Assembly: GCF_004028635.1 (NCBI RefSeq)
Contig: NZ_RQJW01000015.1
Location: 1 to 64,000 of the forward strand
DNA: 64,000 nt
Origin: Streptomyces cyaneus
Lineage (GTDB): Bacteria > Actinomycetota > Actinomycetes > Streptomycetales > Streptomycetaceae
Direction of reading: 5' to 3'
The position numbers were made by a program, and so were the translations under genes. Shown here piece after piece: positions 17,055 through 25,166 of this stretch (position 1 is its first letter; the number at the start of each line of letters is the position of its first letter). A model generated the notes under the pieces. That model ran no database searches. It was given only the letters and a program-made list of their open reading frames with translations, and was not told the DNA's origin.

Positions 17055-17951
17055 ATGGGCGGCCCGATCACCGGCATGGACGGCCCGGAGCAGGTGCGGG
17101 CCCGCCTGGAGGCGACGGGGTATCTCGTCGACGACGGGCTGGCCGTCGCCTGCTTCCTGGCCCTGCGCCTCGGCCGCCCGCTCTTCTGCGAGGGCGACGC
17201 GGGCGTCGGCAAGACCGCGCTCGCCGCCGCCCTCGCCGAGGCGCTCGGCGCCCCGCTGATCCGGTTGCAGTGCCACGAGGGCATCGACGCCTCCCAGGCC
17301 CTGTACGACTGGGACTTCCCACGTCAGCTGCTGCACCTGCGGGCCGCCGAGGCCGCCGGCGCACACGACGCCGACCGGCTGGAGGGCGAGCTGTACGACC
17401 GGCGCTTCCTGATCGCCCGGCCCTTGCTCCGCGCCCTGGAGACCCAGCCGTCCGTGCTGCTGGTCGACGAGATCGACCGTGCCGACGACGAGTTCGAGGC
17501 GTTCCTGCTGGAGCTGCTGTCGGAGTACTCGGTCACGATCCCGGAGCTGGGAACCCTGAGGGCCGAGGTGCCGCCGGTGGTCGTGCTCACCTCCAACCGC
17601 ACGCGCGAGGTGCACGACGCGCTCAAGCGACGGTGCCTGTACCACTGGTTCGACCATCCCGGGTTCGCCCGCGAACTGGCCATCGTGCGGCGGCGGTTGC
17701 CGCAGGTGACGGCGCGGCTGGCGGAGCAGGTGACCGCGCTGGTGCAGGCGCTGCGCGCGCAGGACCTGCTCAAGCCGCCGGGTGTCGCCGAGACGATCGA
17801 CTGGGCCGAGGCCCTGGACACGCTGGGCGCGAGCGAGGTGGACGCGGAGCTGGCGGTGGCGACGCTGGGGTCGGTGCTGAAGTACCGGGAGGACGCGGAG
17901 CGGGCACGGGGGCTGGACTTCGCGGCGGTGCTCGCGACGCGAGGAGCGTGA
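17055..17951 (+). CDS. MoxR-type AAA+ ATPase (CoxD-like)
   Basis: A 298-residue AAA+ chaperone. Walker A is GDAGVGKT (residues 48-55), Walker B is VLLVDEIDRAD, and sensor 1 is in VVLTSNRTRE. In CO dehydrogenase clusters CoxD works with a VWA protein to insert sulfur and copper or otherwise mature the Mo active site; here a form II enzyme has no copper, so sulfuration or general maturation is the safer inference. It follows the flavoprotein gene by 15 nt and precedes the CoxE-like gene by 4 nt. Confidence 0.93.
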   Translation: MGGPITGMDGPEQVRARLEATGYLVDDGLAVACFLALRLGRPLFCEGDAGVGKTALAAALAEALGAPLIRLQCHEGIDASQALYDWDFPRQLLHLRAAEAAGAHDADRLEGELYDRRFLIARPLLRALETQPSVLLVDEIDRADDEFEAFLLELLSEYSVTIPELGTLRAEVPPVVVLTSNRTREVHDALKRRCLYHWFDHPGFARELAIVRRRLPQVTARLAEQVTALVQALRAQDLLKPPGVAETIDWAEALDTLGASEVDAELAVATLGSVLKYREDAERARGLDFAAVLATRGA

Positions 17952-17955
17952 GGGC

Positions 17956-19107
17956 GTGACGGGCCTGACAGGCATGGCAGGCATGGCAGGCATGGCGGGC
18001 GTGTTCGCCGCGGACGCCGCGCTCCTCGGCTTCGCCCGTGCCCTGCGCGCGGCGGGCGTCGACGCGAGTGCCGAGCGGGTGCACGCGTTCCTGTCCGCGC
18101 TGGACGTCCTGCGACCCGGCGTGCGGGCGGACGTGTACTGGGCGGGGCGGCTGACGCTGTGCGGGGACCGGGACGACCTGGAGCGGTACGAACGGGTGTT
18201 CGCCGCGTACTTCGGTGGCGGTGAGCGGGTCAGCCGTGTCGCGCCCGCTCCTCCCCCGCCTCGACCGCGGCTTCTCGTCAGCGGAGGCACCGGCTCCTCC
18301 TCGGGCGCCGAGCCCGCGGCCCCGCCGACGGCCTCGCTCGCCAGTTCCGCCGAGGTCCTGCGCCATCGCGACGTCGCCGACCTGGACGCCGCCGAGCGCG
18401 AGCAGGTGCGCCGGCTGCTGGCCGCGTTCGCGTTGCGCGGCGAGGTACGCCGCTCCGCACGCCGGCGCCCGGCCAGGCGTGGCACGGTCGATCCGCACCG
18501 GACGGTGCGGGAGCTGTTGCGGCGCGGCGGGGAGCCCGCACGCCTGCGGCGGCACGCGCGCGCCGAGCGGCCCCGCCGGGTCGTGCTGCTGGTGGACGTC
18601 AGCGGCTCCATGGCGCCCTACGCGGATGCGCTCCTGCGCTTCGCACATGCGGCCGCCGCCCGAGGCAGCCGTACGGAGGTGTTCACGATCGGTACCCGGC
18701 TGACCCGGGTGACGCGGGAGATGTCGCACCGGGATCCGGACCTGGCGATGGCCGCGGTCGCGGCGGCGGTGCCCGACTGGCGTGGGGGTACCCGGCTGGG
18801 CGAGCTGCTGCGGGCGTTCCTGGACCGCTGGGGGCAGCGCGGCATGGCCCGCGGTGCGATCGTGGTGATGCTGTCCGACGGCTGGGAGCGCGGCGACCCG
18901 GAGCTGCTGAGGACGCAGATGCGCCGCCTGCACCGCCTGGCACACCGCGTCATCTGGGCCAATCCGCGCAAGGCACGCCCCGGCTACGCGCCCCTGGCGG
19001 CCGGGATGGCGGCGGCGCTGCCGAGCGTGGACGCGTTCGTCGAGGGGCACAGCCTGGCCGCCCTGGAGCGGCTGGCGGCGGTGGTGAGAGGAGCGGACGA
19101 TGCGTGA
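17956..19107 (+). CDS. VWA-domain maturation protein (CoxE-like)
   Basis: A 383-residue protein with a C-terminal von Willebrand A domain whose MIDAS motif DVSGSM starts at Asp214; GGTRLGE and SDGWERGD supply further metal-site residues. It is the partner of the preceding MoxR ATPase. I use the GTG at 17956. The first codons encode a repeated Gly-Met-Ala (nine-base GGCATGGCA repeated), so several in-frame ATG codons compete as starts and the length of this stretch may vary between strains. A Pro-rich linker (residues 95-120) separates the N-terminal region from the VWA part. The end overlaps the XdhC-like gene by 8 nt. Confidence 0.92.
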   Translation: MTGLTGMAGMAGMAGVFAADAALLGFARALRAAGVDASAERVHAFLSALDVLRPGVRADVYWAGRLTLCGDRDDLERYERVFAAYFGGGERVSRVAPAPPPPRPRLLVSGGTGSSSGAEPAAPPTASLASSAEVLRHRDVADLDAAEREQVRRLLAAFALRGEVRRSARRRPARRGTVDPHRTVRELLRRGGEPARLRRHARAERPRRVVLLVDVSGSMAPYADALLRFAHAAAARGSRTEVFTIGTRLTRVTREMSHRDPDLAMAAVAAAVPDWRGGTRLGELLRAFLDRWGQRGMARGAIVVMLSDGWERGDPELLRTQMRRLHRLAHRVIWANPRKARPGYAPLAAGMAAALPSVDAFVEGHSLAALERLAAVVRGADDA

Positions 19108-20200
19108 CATTCTCCCGGTGCTCGGCGGCTGGTACGCGGCTCGGGCGCCGTTCGGACTCGCCACCGTGGTCGCCACGAGCCGCAGTGCCCCGCGCGACCC
19201 CGGGGCCGCGATGGCGGTGGGCCCCGACGACGAGGTCGTGGGCAGTGTGTCCGGCGGCTGTGTCGAGGGGGCCGTCTTCGAGCTCGCGCAGGAGGTGGTG
19301 GCGAGCGGACAGGCGCAACTGGAGACCTTCGGGTACAGCGACGAGGACGCCTTCGCGGTCGGGCTCACCTGCGGCGGCGAGATCACCCTGCTGGTGCGGC
19401 CCGTCACGCCTGACGGCGACCCCTCCTTCGGCGAGGTCGCGGAGTCGGTCGCGGCGGGCCGGCCGGTGACCGCGGCGACGGTGACCGACGGACCCGCGCC
19501 GCGCGGGGCGACGCTGGCGGTGTGGCCGGACCGGGTCGCCGGGACGCTCGGCACGTCCGGCCTGGACGTGGCGGTCACGGCCGACGCCCGCGGAGAACTC
19601 GCCCTCGGCGCCACGGGATTGCGACACTACGGGGCGCACGGCGAGCGCCGCGAGGACGCGGTCACCGTCTTCCTGCACTCCTTCGCGCCGCCGCCCCGCA
19701 TGCTGGTCTTCGGCGCGATCGACTACGCGGCCGCCGTCGCCCGCATCGGCGACTTCCTGGGCTACCGGGTCACGGTGTGCGACGCCCGCCCGGTCTTCGC
19801 CACGCCGAAACGCTTCCCCGAGGGCGTCGAGGTGATCGTGGACTGGCCGCACCGCTACCTGAGCGGCACCGACACCGACGAACGCACCGTGATCTGCGTA
19901 CTCACCCACGACCCGAAGTTCGACGTGCCGCTGCTGGAGGAGGCACTGCGGCGCCCGGCGGCGTACATCGGGGCGATGGGCAGCCGCCGTACGCACGACG
20001 ACCGGATGAAGCGGCTGGCCGAAGCAGGGCTCGGCGAGGGCGAGTTGGCCCGGCTGCGCTCTCCGGTCGGGCTCGACCTCGGGGCCCGTACGCCCGAGGA
20101 GGTCGCCGTGTCCGTCGCCGCGGAGATCATCGCGCTGCGCTGGGGCGGCACGGGCGCCCCGCTCGCGGCCACGGCGGGCGCGATCCATCCATCGTCGTAG
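19100..20200 (+). CDS. XdhC/CoxF-family molybdenum cofactor maturation protein
   Basis: A 366-residue protein. The N-terminal XdhC domain shows SGGCVEGAVFE and the C-terminal Rossmann-like domain shows GAMGSRRTHDDR. XdhC proteins bind molybdenum cofactor, promote its sulfuration and deliver it to xanthine-dehydrogenase-type enzymes. The gene is embedded in the operon, overlapping the CoxE-like gene, and is followed after 20 nt by the CoxG-like gene. Confidence 0.93.
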   Translation: MRDILPVLGGWYAARAPFGLATVVATSRSAPRDPGAAMAVGPDDEVVGSVSGGCVEGAVFELAQEVVASGQAQLETFGYSDEDAFAVGLTCGGEITLLVRPVTPDGDPSFGEVAESVAAGRPVTAATVTDGPAPRGATLAVWPDRVAGTLGTSGLDVAVTADARGELALGATGLRHYGAHGERREDAVTVFLHSFAPPPRMLVFGAIDYAAAVARIGDFLGYRVTVCDARPVFATPKRFPEGVEVIVDWPHRYLSGTDTDERTVICVLTHDPKFDVPLLEEALRRPAAYIGAMGSRRTHDDRMKRLAEAGLGEGELARLRSPVGLDLGARTPEEVAVSVAAEIIALRWGGTGAPLAATAGAIHPSS

Positions 20201-20220
20201 CCCCCCGGTTGGAGGAAGTC

Positions 20221-20841
20221 ATGGAGCTGCACCACGAGTTCACCGTCCCCGTCCCGGTCGACGAGGCCTGGCGCACACTCCTCGACATCGAGCGCGTCGC
20301 CCCCTGCATGCCCGGCGCGAGCGTCGAGGAGTACGACGGCAAGACCGTGACAGGCGCGGTGAAGGTCAAGGTCGGCCCGATCACCGTGACGTACAAGGGC
20401 ACCGCGGTCTTCGAGGAGCAGGACGAGTCGGCGCATCACATGGTGCTGACCGCGAGTGGCCGCGAGACGCGGGGGCAGGGCACCGCACGGGCCACGGTGA
20501 CCGGCACACTCAGTGAGCGCGACGGCGGTACGGCCGTGTCGGTGGACACCGATCTGACCGTGACCGGGCGTCCGGCGCAGTTCGGGCGCGGGGTGATGGC
20601 CGAGGTCGGCGACCGGCTGGTCGGGCAGTTCGCCGCGTCCCTGTCGCAGCGGCTGGCCGGGCCCGCGGGGGATGCGGCGACGACCGACGAGCAGCTGGAG
20701 CAGCCGCTCGATCTGATCCGCACGGCCGGGGTGCCGGTGGCGAAGCGGGCCGCGATGGCGGTGGCGACGGCAGGCTTGGTGTTCGGGGCGGTACTCGGGG
20801 TGGCGCGCATCCTGCGGTGGCGGCGTGCCCGCCGCGCCTGA
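20221..20841 (+). CDS. CoxG-like SRPBCC protein with C-terminal membrane helix
   Basis: A 206-residue protein. Residues 1-145 form a START/SRPBCC fold typical of CoxG (EFTVPVPVDEAWRTLLDIERVAPCMPGA is the hallmark N terminus). A linker leads to one hydrophobic helix (about 182-198) and a basic tail RWRRARRA. In aerobic CO dehydrogenase systems CoxG recruits the enzyme to the membrane and transfers lipid quinone; the C-terminal anchor here fits that role. GGAGG lies 5 nt before the ATG. It is the last of the seven operon genes. Confidence 0.92.
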   Translation: MELHHEFTVPVPVDEAWRTLLDIERVAPCMPGASVEEYDGKTVTGAVKVKVGPITVTYKGTAVFEEQDESAHHMVLTASGRETRGQGTARATVTGTLSERDGGTAVSVDTDLTVTGRPAQFGRGVMAEVGDRLVGQFAASLSQRLAGPAGDAATTDEQLEQPLDLIRTAGVPVAKRAAMAVATAGLVFGAVLGVARILRWRRARRA

Positions 20842-20947
20842 TCCCGGCGTCGCACCTGATCCCGGCGTCCCGAGAGGCCCGGAGTGACTCGATTCCGGGG
20901 GTGTAAGGCGGGCGAGAAGGGGTACGGGGCTCCACAAGGAGGCATTC

Positions 20948-20989
20948 GTGCCCCCGAACAACGCCTCTGAGCGGGAAGGAGGTCCATGA
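20948..20989 (+). CDS. micro-ORF 1 (13 codons) downstream of the cox-like operon
   Basis: A GTG at 20948 is preceded by AAGGAGG at 5-nt spacing and opens MPPNNASEREGGP. Its TGA overlaps the ATG of the next micro-ORF as ATGA. Too short to assign; the very strong ribosome site and the coupling are the reasons to list it. Confidence 0.4.
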   Translation: MPPNNASEREGGP

Positions 20990-21048
20990 CAGCGCATTGC
21001 AGTGTCCGGGCCGTTTCCCTTTGCGTGGGGCGGCCCGGATCTTGTTGA
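20986..21048 (+). CDS. micro-ORF 2 (20 codons, three Cys) with internal hairpin
   Basis: The ATG at 20986 has GGAAGGAGGTCC directly upstream, a near-perfect anti-16S match, and is coupled to micro-ORF 1. The peptide is MTAHCSVRAVSLCVGRPGSC. A strong hairpin lies inside the coding region, an arrangement seen in attenuators. No plus-strand gene follows for 730 nt, so a classical leader role is uncertain. Confidence 0.4.
   Translation: MTAHCSVRAVSLCVGRPGSC
21005..21039 (+). terminator. hairpin inside micro-ORF 2
   Basis: Arms TCCGGGCCG (21005-21013) and CGGCCCGGA (21031-21039) pair perfectly around a 17-nt loop and are followed by TCTTGTTG. It could terminate the cox-like operon transcript, the convergent minus-strand transcript, or act as an attenuator controlled by translation of micro-ORF 2. 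Confidence 0.5.
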
Positions 21049-21074
21049 GGCCCACGCGCCGTTGACGCCGGCTG

Positions 21075-21575
21075 TCAGCGCGGAGGCAACCGGTGCAGTT
21101 CCACGTCCGTGAGGCGACCCTCGGTCACGGTGGCGGTCATGTAGGTGCAGTGGGGCTGGCGACGGCGGTCGGTCGGCGAGCCGGGGTTGAGCAGGCGCAG
21201 GCCGGTCGGGGCGGTGGTGTCCCAGGGGATGTGGCTGTGGCCGAAGACCAGCACGTCGAGGTCGGGGAAACGGCTGGCGCAGCGCGTCTCGCGGCCCTGG
21301 GCGGGCCCGGTTTCGTGGACCATGCCGAAGCGCAGACCGCCGAGTTCGACGTACGCCACCTCCGGTAGCCGGGCGCGCAGGTCCGGTCCGTCATTGTTGC
21401 CGTAGACCCCGACGAGCCGGGCGCAGCGGCTCTCCAGCAGGTCGAGCGTGGCCGCGTCGACCCAGTCCCCGGCGTGGAACACGACGTCGGCGCCCGGGAG
21501 TTCGGCGAGCAGCGGATCAGGCAGTGCCTTGGCGCGCTTGGGCAGGTGGGTATCGGACATCAGCAGCAGACGCAC
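21075..21575 (-). CDS. YfcE-type metallophosphoesterase
   Basis: A 166-residue calcineurin-like phosphoesterase. All metal motifs are visible: MSDTHLP (D-x-H), HAGDWVD (GD), YGNND (GN[HD]) and FGHSH (GHxH). Such small enzymes hydrolyse phosphodiesters or phosphomonoesters in the cytoplasm; the physiological substrate is unknown. Start is a GTG at 21575. It is convergent with the cox-like operon and divergent from the glycosyltransferase gene. Confidence 0.9.
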   Translation of the reverse strand: MRLLLMSDTHLPKRAKALPDPLLAELPGADVVFHAGDWVDAATLDLLESRCARLVGVYGNNDGPDLRARLPEVAYVELGGLRFGMVHETGPAQGRETRCASRFPDLDVLVFGHSHIPWDTTAPTGLRLLNPGSPTDRRRQPHCTYMTATVTEGRLTDVELHRLPPR

Positions 21576-21689
21576 GCCGTCAGGCTACCGGCGTGGACGA
21601 TCTTCCGGCCGGTTCTCCACCAGGGCACACCGGGCATCGACACACGGGCAGACCTGGCATCCATGCGCACGGCATCGATCGTTGAGCGG

Positions 21690-21717
21690 TGGACAAAAGG
21701 CGTGACAGGGCTAGGAT
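21690..21717 (+). promoter_or_regulatory. possible vegetative promoter of the glycosyltransferase-rmlC pair
   Basis: TGGACA at 21690 and TAGGAT at 21712 are separated by 16 nt, a fair match to a housekeeping sigma promoter, and lie 63 nt upstream of the glycosyltransferase start. Confidence 0.35.
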
Positions 21718-21779
21718 TTGGCCACGGATGCCGTAATCCGACGCAAACGCCCAGCGACCCCCAGGGGGTTCGAAGACCG

Positions 21780-23762
21780 ATGCCGGTCAAGGTCAGCGTG
21801 GTCGTCCCCGTGTACAACCCCGGGGTCTATGTCGAGGACTGCATCGCGTCGCTGCTCAGGCAGTCGCTGCCGCCGGACGCTTACGAAGTGATCTTCGTCG
21901 ACGACGGTTCCACCGACGACACACCCGCCCGGCTCGACGCGCTCGCCGCCACCGATCCCCGGGTGAGGGTCGTTCACCAGGCGAACTCCGGCTGGTCGGG
22001 CAAGCCCCGCAACGTCGGGATCGCCGCCGCTCGCGGCGAGTACGTGATGTTCGTGGACCACGACGACCACCTCGGCGACGAGGCCCTGGAGCGGATGTAC
22101 GACTACGGCGTGGCCAACGGCGCCGATGTCGTGGTCGGCAAGATGGCCGGCAAGGGCCGCGCGGTGCCGGTGGAGCTGTTCCGCCGCAACCACCCGCGTG
22201 CCACCGTCGCCAACGCGCCACTGATCGACAGCCTCACCCCGCACAAGATGTTCCGCCGCGCCTTCCTCGACGACATCGGCCTGCGCTACCCCGAGGGCAG
22301 GCGACGCCTCGAGGACCACGTCTTCGTCACGGAGGCGTACCTGCGCGCGAGCAATGTCTCGGTGCTCAGCGACTACGTCTGCTACTACCACGTCCGCCGC
22401 GACGACGCCTCGAACGCCGGATTCCAGCGCTTCGACCCCGGCGGCTACTTCAAGAACCTCCGGGAGGCCCTGGACGTCGTCGAGCGGTACACCGAGCCGG
22501 GGCCACTGCGCGACCGGCTGCTGCGCCGCTGGCTGCGTGTGGAGATGGTCGAGCGGCTGCGCGGGCGGCGTTTCCTCGCCATGCCGGGGGACTATCGCCG
22601 GGAGCTGTTCGAGGAGATCCACCAGGTCGTCGTGGAGCGTTTCGGGCCCGGTGTCGCGGCCGGGCTGCAGCCGACGCAGCAGGTCGTCGCCGCGCTGATC
22701 GTGGCGGATCGGTACGACGACGTGGAGGCCTTCGCCGAGTGGGAGGCCGGCATCGCCCTCACGGCCGCCCCCGAGCACGTGGTGTGGGAGGACGGCACGC
22801 TACGGGTCGGTTTCTCGGCCGAGTACACGGCCGCCGGTGAGCCGATGACCTTCGTCGGCGGTAAGCCGATGGCCGTCGCCGACGGTGAGCCGACGGCCGT
22901 CGCCGCCGACTCGGCCCGTACGCCACTCGACGGCCCGCCCGGGGATCTGGCCGCGGCGATCGCCCGGGTGGGCGTCGACACCGTCGCCCGGTTCGGCAAG
23001 GCCACCGCTGACCTGCTGCTGCGCGAGCGCTCCAGCGCCGCCCAGTACTTCCAGCCGCTGGAGTTCACCCGGCAGGAGGTGCCGGCGGGCGACGACGGCC
23101 GGGTCCGGCTGGTGCTGCGTGCGACCGCCGCCGTCGACCCCGCCACCCTCACACTGGGCGGCGTGTGGGACGCCTTCGTCCGCGTCAAGCTGGGCGGCTG
23201 GACCAAGGAGTGCCGCCTCGGCCCCGCCCCGCGCGAGGGCCGCCCCGCCCCGCACGCCGGTGTCGTCGGCGGCCACGTGGTCCTGCCGTACTGGACCGCA
23301 CCGCACACCAACCTCGCCCTGGACGTGGACCGCGCGACCCACCGCGTCGGTCTCGGCGCCGTCACCCCGGACGACGTCACGGCCTCGGGCGCCCGACTGC
23401 GCGCGCTGCTCCCCCTGCACGCCCCCCACCACGGCACGGACGTCTCGCTCCGACTCACCTCGTCCGGCACCACCCATGACGTGCCCGCAACCCTGTCCCC
23501 GCAAGGGTCCGGAGCCCTTCTACAAGCCCTGCTGCCGCTGGCAGACCTGCGGGGCACGACCTGGCGCACGGCGCTCGGCACACCTGGCCCGCGCTTTCTC
23601 ACGCTGCCGTTCGCCCTGCGTGCCGGGGTCGGCGGAGTGCAAGTGGTGCAGACGTCTCGCCCCGATCCACTGCGCCGACTTCTGCGCAGGGCACGGCGAA
23701 GGCTCGGTACAGCCCTGGGGCGGACGGCGGCCCGGCTGCGGGCCCGGGCCCGCAGGGGGTGA
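21780..23762 (+). CDS. GT2-family glycosyltransferase with C-terminal extension
   Basis: A 660-residue protein. The N-terminal GT-A domain (about 1-240) starts VKVSVVVPVYNPGVYVEDC and contains the nucleotide and metal motifs VDDGSTDDT and MFVDHDDH. Residues 240-380 are helical. The C-terminal 280 residues look like beta-sandwich material and end in an Arg-rich basic tail that may touch membrane or polyanion. Similar two-part enzymes polymerise teichoic-type or teichulosonic cell-wall glycans. A short repeat of GE/GKPMAVADGEPTAVA occurs near residue 365. The next gene is rmlC, 4 nt downstream, so the enzyme probably uses or decorates a rhamnose-containing envelope polymer. Confidence 0.85.
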   Translation: MPVKVSVVVPVYNPGVYVEDCIASLLRQSLPPDAYEVIFVDDGSTDDTPARLDALAATDPRVRVVHQANSGWSGKPRNVGIAAARGEYVMFVDHDDHLGDEALERMYDYGVANGADVVVGKMAGKGRAVPVELFRRNHPRATVANAPLIDSLTPHKMFRRAFLDDIGLRYPEGRRRLEDHVFVTEAYLRASNVSVLSDYVCYYHVRRDDASNAGFQRFDPGGYFKNLREALDVVERYTEPGPLRDRLLRRWLRVEMVERLRGRRFLAMPGDYRRELFEEIHQVVVERFGPGVAAGLQPTQQVVAALIVADRYDDVEAFAEWEAGIALTAAPEHVVWEDGTLRVGFSAEYTAAGEPMTFVGGKPMAVADGEPTAVAADSARTPLDGPPGDLAAAIARVGVDTVARFGKATADLLLRERSSAAQYFQPLEFTRQEVPAGDDGRVRLVLRATAAVDPATLTLGGVWDAFVRVKLGGWTKECRLGPAPREGRPAPHAGVVGGHVVLPYWTAPHTNLALDVDRATHRVGLGAVTPDDVTASGARLRALLPLHAPHHGTDVSLRLTSSGTTHDVPATLSPQGSGALLQALLPLADLRGTTWRTALGTPGPRFLTLPFALRAGVGGVQVVQTSRPDPLRRLLRRARRRLGTALGRTAARLRARARRG

Positions 23763-23766
23763 CGGC

Positions 23767-24363
23767 ATGCGATCGCTCGGCATCGAAGGCGCGTGGGCGC
23801 TGGAGCCCAAGGTCTTCCCTGACGACCGGGGCAGTTTCCATGAGTGGTACCGGGGTGCGGAGTTCCGCGAGGCCACCGGCTACGACCTGTCCCTGGCGCA
23901 GGCGAACTGCTCGGTCTCCCGCTGGGGCGTACTGCGCGGCGTGCACTTCTCGGACGTGCCGCCCGGCCAGGCCAAGTACGTGACGTGTCTGCGCGGCGCC
24001 GTCCTCGACGTGGTGGTCGACCTCCGCGTCGGCTCCCCCACCTTCGCCCGCTGGGAGGCCCTGCGCCTCGACGACGACAGCCACCACGCCGTGTTCCTCG
24101 CGGAGGGCCTCGGCCACGCCTTCATGGCCCTCACCGACGAAGCCACCGTGGTCTACCTGTGCTCGACGGGTTACGCCCCGGAGCGCGAACACGGGGTACA
24201 TCCGCTCGACCCCGACCTGGGCATCGCCTGGCCCGAACACATCCCGCCGGTTCTCTCCCCCAAGGACGCGCAGGCGCCGTCACTGGCCGAGGCCGAACGG
24301 GCGGGCCTACTCCCGTCGTACGAGACGTGCAGGGCCTACTACGACCAGCTGCGCGCCCCTTAG
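23767..24363 (+). CDS. rmlC: dTDP-4-dehydrorhamnose 3,5-epimerase
   Basis: A 198-residue cupin that epimerises C3 and C5 of dTDP-4-keto-6-deoxyglucose in dTDP-L-rhamnose synthesis. The catalytic His is in LRGVHFSD, the conserved Lys in QAKYV, the active-site Tyr region is CSTGYAPEREHG, and PLDPDLGIAWP carries the second conserved acid. The gene starts 4 nt after the glycosyltransferase stop and is convergent with the minus-strand rml genes, so the pathway is split over two converging transcripts. Confidence 0.93.
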   Translation: MRSLGIEGAWALEPKVFPDDRGSFHEWYRGAEFREATGYDLSLAQANCSVSRWGVLRGVHFSDVPPGQAKYVTCLRGAVLDVVVDLRVGSPTFARWEALRLDDDSHHAVFLAEGLGHAFMALTDEATVVYLCSTGYAPEREHGVHPLDPDLGIAWPEHIPPVLSPKDAQAPSLAEAERAGLLPSYETCRAYYDQLRAP

Positions 24364-24369
24364 GGGCGC
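24353..24369. terminator. short bidirectional hairpin between rmlC and the methyltransferase gene
   Basis: GCGCCCC-TTA-GGGGCGC is a perfect 7-bp palindrome with a 3-nt centre spanning the rmlC stop codon and touching the stop of the convergent methyltransferase gene. Its position fits a shared terminator, although it is short. Confidence 0.45.
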
Positions 24370-25166
24370 TACCCGGTGAACCGTTCAACCGCCGTACGCA
24401 ACGCCTCCCACCCCCGCGACCGTCCGACACCCAGCCTGCGAGCCCGCGTCAACGGCCGCCAAAAGCCCGCCCCGAGCAGCGCCTCGGGCGCCACCGCACC
24501 GGCCCGGTCCAGGATCGTCTCGGGGACCTTCTGCGGATCGGGAACCTCGTACTCGGCCACGATCTCGTCGTACCGATCCCGCAACACCGTGCTGCGAGGA
24601 TCGGCACCGAACACCACGAGTTGCCCGGTGGGCTCCGTATCGACGAGCACGGTCACCAGATCAGGACGATACCGGCCGAGAATCTCGGCGATCTTGTACA
24701 CGTCACCGGTCCACGCACCGGTGTGCCGGTCGCGAGCCGCCTCGTCGACGTTGCGCGGCAGCATGTCGTCGAAGACGATCACGCTGGCCCAGTCGGAGTG
24801 CCGCTCGATGTTGATGAAGTCCCGCAGCGCGTACTCGAACAGGTGCATGCCGTCGATGAACGACAGGTCGAGGACGGTACGCCGCCAGTACCCGAACGGA
24901 CTGCGCCCGCGGCGCAGGTTGCGCAAGGGATGACGACCGCCCTTGAGGTGGATGAGCGGGTTGTCGCGGGCGAAGAAGTCGTCGCTGGTGGCCTTGACCA
25001 GGTGGACGTCGCAGCGGATCTCCGTGACGACCTTGAAGGCGGGGTCGACGGCGACGGTGGGGACGCGGGAGAGTCTGAGGCTGCGGCCGTCGTTGACGCC
25101 GATCTCCAGGTAGTTGCGGTTGCCGCTGACCTTGTGCAGTTCCCTCAGGAACTCATGGCGTTTCAC
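24369..25166 (-). CDS. SAM-dependent methyltransferase of the rml locus
   Basis: A 265-residue class I methyltransferase (Methyltransf_24-like). The SAM-binding start is NYLEIGVNDGRSL (residues 18-30), with the acidic strand end LDLSFIDGMHLFEYALRD and VIVFDDML. There is no signal peptide. Its start overlaps the rmlD end by 14 nt, so it is translated with the rhamnose genes. Context suggests methylation of a sugar or of the glycan made with dTDP-rhamnose; the acceptor is inference. Confidence 0.85.
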   Translation of the reverse strand: MKRHEFLRELHKVSGNRNYLEIGVNDGRSLRLSRVPTVAVDPAFKVVTEIRCDVHLVKATSDDFFARDNPLIHLKGGRHPLRNLRRGRSPFGYWRRTVLDLSFIDGMHLFEYALRDFINIERHSDWASVIVFDDMLPRNVDEAARDRHTGAWTGDVYKIAEILGRYRPDLVTVLVDTEPTGQLVVFGADPRSTVLRDRYDEIVAEYEVPDPQKVPETILDRAGAVAPEALLGAGFWRPLTRARRLGVGRSRGWEALRTAVERFTG

